This document shows positions 6,101-6,913 of a DNA stretch of 6,913 nt, piece after piece (positions within the stretch are counted from its first letter, which is position 1; each line of letters opens with the position of its first letter). The position numbers and the translations under genes are program-made. The notes beneath the pieces are model-generated. The model saw only the letters and a program-made list of their open reading frames with translations, had not been told where the DNA came from and did no database searches. The stretch is taken from contig JASLZO010000055.1 of assembly GCA_030754805.1 (NCBI GenBank), forward strand, positions 1 to 6,913, in the 5' to 3' direction. The DNA comes from Dehalococcoidia bacterium (GTDB taxonomy: Bacteria > Chloroflexota > Dehalococcoidia > UBA6926).

Positions 6101-6913
6101 TACGGGCGAGCGGTCCGCGTCCCAGGTCGAACGGCATGGACGCGTGCTCTCGCGCCATCTCCCGGGCGCGCGCTTCCGGATCTTTTTCCAGGGTCAAGTC
6201 GAAGTATTCTGGCCGCAGGTCGAGCGCTTCATCGATTGTCTGCCTGGGTTCGTCGTCGACGATGATAAACCGCGTTCGCAGGGACTCGTGTCGTTCTGCC
6301 ATTTCCTCGAACGCGCGCGCGAGAGCCAGGCGATTGAGGGGGCCTATCAGAAGGAGCGAAGCGGGCATATTGTAGGCGGTCGAGGTCTCCTCAATTTGCG
6401 AGAGGACCCACAGCCGTCGTTGGGCGTGAGCGAGAGGGTAGTGGTCGGCCTGTTCGGTGAGCGGAATCTCGTCGTAGGTAGCGGTCTCGATACCCTCGAG
6501 GTGGGCAGCCAGCTCTTCGATGGTCGGCAGCTTGAAAAGATCCCGCAGGGGAATCTCCACACTGAATACCCTGTGGATCCGGCTGGCGACCTGGGTGGCT
6601 TTCAGACTGTGCCCTCCCAATTCAAAGAAATTGGCGCCTATGTCGGGCGCTTCGACACCCAGAACCTCCGTCCAAATCCCGGCCAGCTTGCGCTCAGCAG
6701 CCGTGCGGGGGGCGCGGTAGGCGTCGGATTTGGTCCGACGTGCTACATCGGGTTTGGGAAGGGCGCTTCGGTCTACTTTTCCGGCGGGTGTCAGCGGCAT
6801 TTTCGACAGCAGGACGAAGTCCGACGGTACCATATATGCAGGCACTTTTTCCCGCAGCAACTCGCGGAGCCGGGGAATGACCCTCAGCGCCAGCTTCTCC
6901 TGCAGCGGATTAT
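3186..6913 (-). CDS. Non-ribosomal peptide synthetase, 5'-truncated by window edge (A-PCP-C-A-PCP)
   Basis: Multimodular NRPS; 1241 codons plus TGA are visible and the frame is open to the right edge, so the true start lies outside. The first in-frame start-like codon, a TTG at 6860, falls inside an adenylation domain and is not a real start. Numbering from the first full codon (6911), the order is: end of an A domain with A10 lysine (K45), PCP1 with GGHSL (Ser102), C domain with HHIIAD (His289), a complete A domain (about 622-1124), PCP2 with LGAHS (Ser1172), then a basic tail ending RRRARQRRRGGA. It would join an unknown upstream aminoacyl or acyl unit to threonine, working in the cytoplasm on phosphopantetheine arms. 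There is no epimerase or thioesterase, so the product stays tethered and is handed to the PKS encoded immediately downstream, whose start overlaps this stop. The family assignment is certain; the final product is unknown. Confidence 0.97.
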   Translation of the reverse strand, partial: NPLQEKLALRVIPRLRELLREKVPAYMVPSDFVLLSKMPLTPAGKVDRSALPKPDVARRTKSDAYRAPRTAAERKLAGIWTEVLGVEAPDIGANFFELGGHSLKATQVASRIHRVFSVEIPLRDLFKLPTIEELAAHLEGIETATYDEIPLTEQADHYPLAHAQRRLWVLSQIEETSTAYNMPASLLLIGPLNRLALARAFEEMAERHESLRTRFIIVDDEPRQTIDEALDLRPEYFDLTLEKDPEARAREMAREHASMPFDLGRGPLARMAVLKLADERHVLLFNMHHIIADDWSMGVLVREISALYDAFRREPDPDLEELRIQYRDYAVWQNQRLDAETDEPGRSFWLSQFPDAPPVLDLHTDLPRPAVKTYCGRCVTHTLNAETTDQLRAFSQEHGASMFMTLVASVNVLLHRYSGQEDITIGLPSAGRYHADLEGLIGFFINTLPFRMHVDPESTFLELLSGTCDRVTACLEHQMYPIDRLIDELQLRRDVSRTPLYDVTVTLQNVDPYQLSLPGVTLSAFIEEYDMSKFDLSFNFQETESGLRLDITYNSDLFVRQRVERMTHHFVQVIKSVLRDPGQPAAALDILPAAERAQVLEWRNPPTTEPTVSEPLSESLIQWFERQALQTPDHIAVQGAAADGQSFTYRELDERANQLAGCLLERGLQTGDPVGIYMDRTIHVVVSILGVLKAGAAYVPLDDMYPDERVAFMIRDAQIGYLVARADKADGLDLDASVQVVDLDRDAASIGQCSRGNSKHGAGPDDPAYIIYTSGSTGRPKGVIVTHANVTRLLRSTERWFGFNHSDTWSLFHSYAFDFSVWEIWGALLYGGRLVVVPQQLSRSPADFLELLEREKVTVLNQTPSAFHQLISADAEAEPKRALALRYVIFGGEALDYERLRPWFERHADTSPLLVNMYGITETTVHATYRPIRVSDLDRRGSLIGEPLPDLRLYIVDRFGNPSPLGVPGELWVGGDGVAGGYLHRPQLTAEKFTADPFRADGQGRVYHSGDLARFLADGDIEYLGRIDSQVQIRGFRVELGEIEARLATHPDVSEAVVVADQPESDTRLIAYCVAAGKERTAAADLRRFLGGSLPGYMIPSHFVFLEAFPLTVNGKLDHRSLPTPEDHEGQTECYVAPSNETEEAIAAALVRVLGVDRVSRNVNFFDLGAHSMSIVRVHRHLKQEHGMDLSIVSFYAFPTVALLAAYIAGGSSGDTVAARNEAADRAELRRRARQRRRGGA
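3191..3200 (-). promoter_or_regulatory. Shine-Dalgarno-like site for the PKS gene, inside the NRPS 3' end
   Basis: On the minus strand AGAGGAGGAG precedes C and then GTGA. AGGAGG (3198-3193) is 3 bases from the GTG at 3189, and the shorter GAGG (3199-3196) is 6 bases away; the distance to the ATG at 3174 is 18 bases, too long. This favours the overlapping GTG start and translational coupling. The same bases encode the Arg-Gly-Gly end of the NRPS. Confidence 0.6.
3288..3491 (-). other. Peptidyl carrier protein domain 2 (PCP2), precedes PKS
   Basis: Carrier domain with NFFDLGAHSMSIVRVH; the phosphopantetheine serine is encoded at 3396-3398. The second glycine of the usual LGGHS core is Ala. 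The VRVH segment after the serine resembles carrier domains that hand their chain to a ketosynthase in hybrid systems. It holds the threonyl-ended intermediate for transfer to KS. Confidence 0.92.
3540..5048 (-). other. Adenylation domain predicted to activate L-threonine
   Basis: A complete A domain with TYRELDERANQLA (A1), LKAGAAYVPLD (A2), YIIYTSGSTGRPKG (A3), FDFSVWE (A4), NMYGITETTVH (A5), GELWVGGDGVAGGY (A6), YHSGDLARF (A7), a GRIDSQVQIRGFRVELGEIE core (A8), LPGYMIPS (A9) and NGKLDHRSLP (A10). Aligned by hand to the GrsA-PheA pocket positions (235, 236, 239, 278, 299, 301, 322, 330, 331, 517), the residues are D-F-W-N-I-G-M-V-H-K. The 299/301 assignment was set by anchoring on GEAL. To my knowledge this is the consensus threonine code without mismatch. 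The domain adenylates threonine and loads it onto PCP2. Confidence 0.93.
4861..4882. repeat. Perfect inverted repeat, 10-bp arms with 2-bp centre, inside the Thr adenylation domain
   Basis: The arms acatggatcg (4861-4870) and cgatccatgt (4873-4882) are exact reverse complements, separated by tt. On the coding strand it encodes YMDRTIHV, just upstream of the A2 motif LKAGAAYVPLD. The centre is too small for a full hairpin loop, so it resembles a dyad protein-binding site more than a terminator. It may be chance. Confidence 0.5.
5142..6440 (-). other. Condensation domain, LCL-like, with HHxxxDD variant
   Basis: It forms the peptide bond between the PCP1-bound donor and threonine on PCP2. Motifs in order: YPLAHAQRRLWVL (C1), RHESLRTRF (C2), MHHIIADDWS (C3), YRDYAVWQ (C4), IGFFINTLPFR (C5), HQMYPIDRLIDEL (C6) and RTPLYDVTVTLQN (C7). 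The catalytic second His is encoded at 6045-6047. The glycine normally following the C3 aspartate is Asp here (6030-6032). The LCL-like C1/C2 motifs and the absence of an epimerase upstream suggest an L-configured donor. Heterocyclisation is excluded because there is no DxxxxD signature. Confidence 0.94.
6501..6698 (-). other. Peptidyl carrier protein domain 1 (PCP1)
   Basis: Carrier domain of about 66 residues with the consensus NFFELGGHSLKATQ. The phosphopantetheine attachment serine is encoded at 6606-6608. It carries the unit activated by the preceding A domain and acts as donor for the following condensation domain. The motif is fully canonical. Confidence 0.95.
6747..6913 (-). other. 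Adenylation domain, C-terminal end only
   Basis: The visible part carries YMVPS (A9 region) and LTPAGKVDRSALP (A10), with the conserved catalytic lysine at 6777-6779. The substrate pocket lies outside the window, so the amino acid it activates cannot be predicted. The segment upstream of the A9 motif starts NPLQEKLALRVIPR, which is not the usual short strand ending in AYVV and may mean that the subdomain junction is modified. Confidence 0.9.

Noticed and set aside
3186..6860. NRPS beginning at the TTG at 6860
   Set aside because: The frame is open for 17 more codons to the window edge and the TTG falls within an A-domain segment (LRELLREKVPAYM), so the gene is truncated by the window and does not start there.

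Overview
The whole window is coding, on the minus strand, and holds two partial genes of a modular assembly line for a peptide-polyketide natural product. Transcription runs right to left. The base composition (about 60% GC by eye), the long tightly packed reading frames and the style of the modules (a hybrid-type ketosynthase directly after a threonine-type NRPS module, with an Arg-rich tail after the carrier protein) suggest a bacterium of moderately high GC. A myxobacterium, another Gram-negative secondary-metabolite producer or a cyanobacterium-like lineage would fit; the GC looks low for Streptomyces. This taxonomic guess is weak.

Right part (6913 down to 3186): a non-ribosomal peptide synthetase that enters the window already inside an adenylation domain. 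The visible order is A(C-terminal end)-PCP-C-A-PCP-short basic tail-stop. The complete second adenylation domain gives the ten-residue pocket code D-F-W-N-I-G-M-V-H-K, which I recognise as the standard threonine code. There is no epimerase or thioesterase, so the chain passes to the next protein.

Left part (3189 down to 1, running off the window): a type I polyketide synthase with a complete ketosynthase, a complete cis-acyltransferase with malonyl-type motifs, and the beginning of a ketoreductase structural subdomain. It is open in one frame across the whole stretch. It has no stop inside the window because it continues past base 1. No dehydratase lies between the acyltransferase and the ketoreductase start.

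The two genes overlap at a GTGA junction (GTG start within the upstream stop), so they are very probably one operon with coupled translation. Together they predict a step in which an acyl-peptidyl-threonine is extended by one malonate-derived C2 unit and then probably ketoreduced, giving a statine-like 4-amino-3,5-dihydroxyhexanoate unit. This is recognisable NRPS/PKS biochemistry, not a new class of system. The points worth a second look are the predicted Thr-statine unit, a Gly-to-Asp change in the condensation-domain signature, the oppositely charged protein ends at the NRPS/PKS interface, and a near-perfect palindrome inside the threonine adenylation domain. No RNA genes, CRISPR, mobile elements or non-coding gaps are present.
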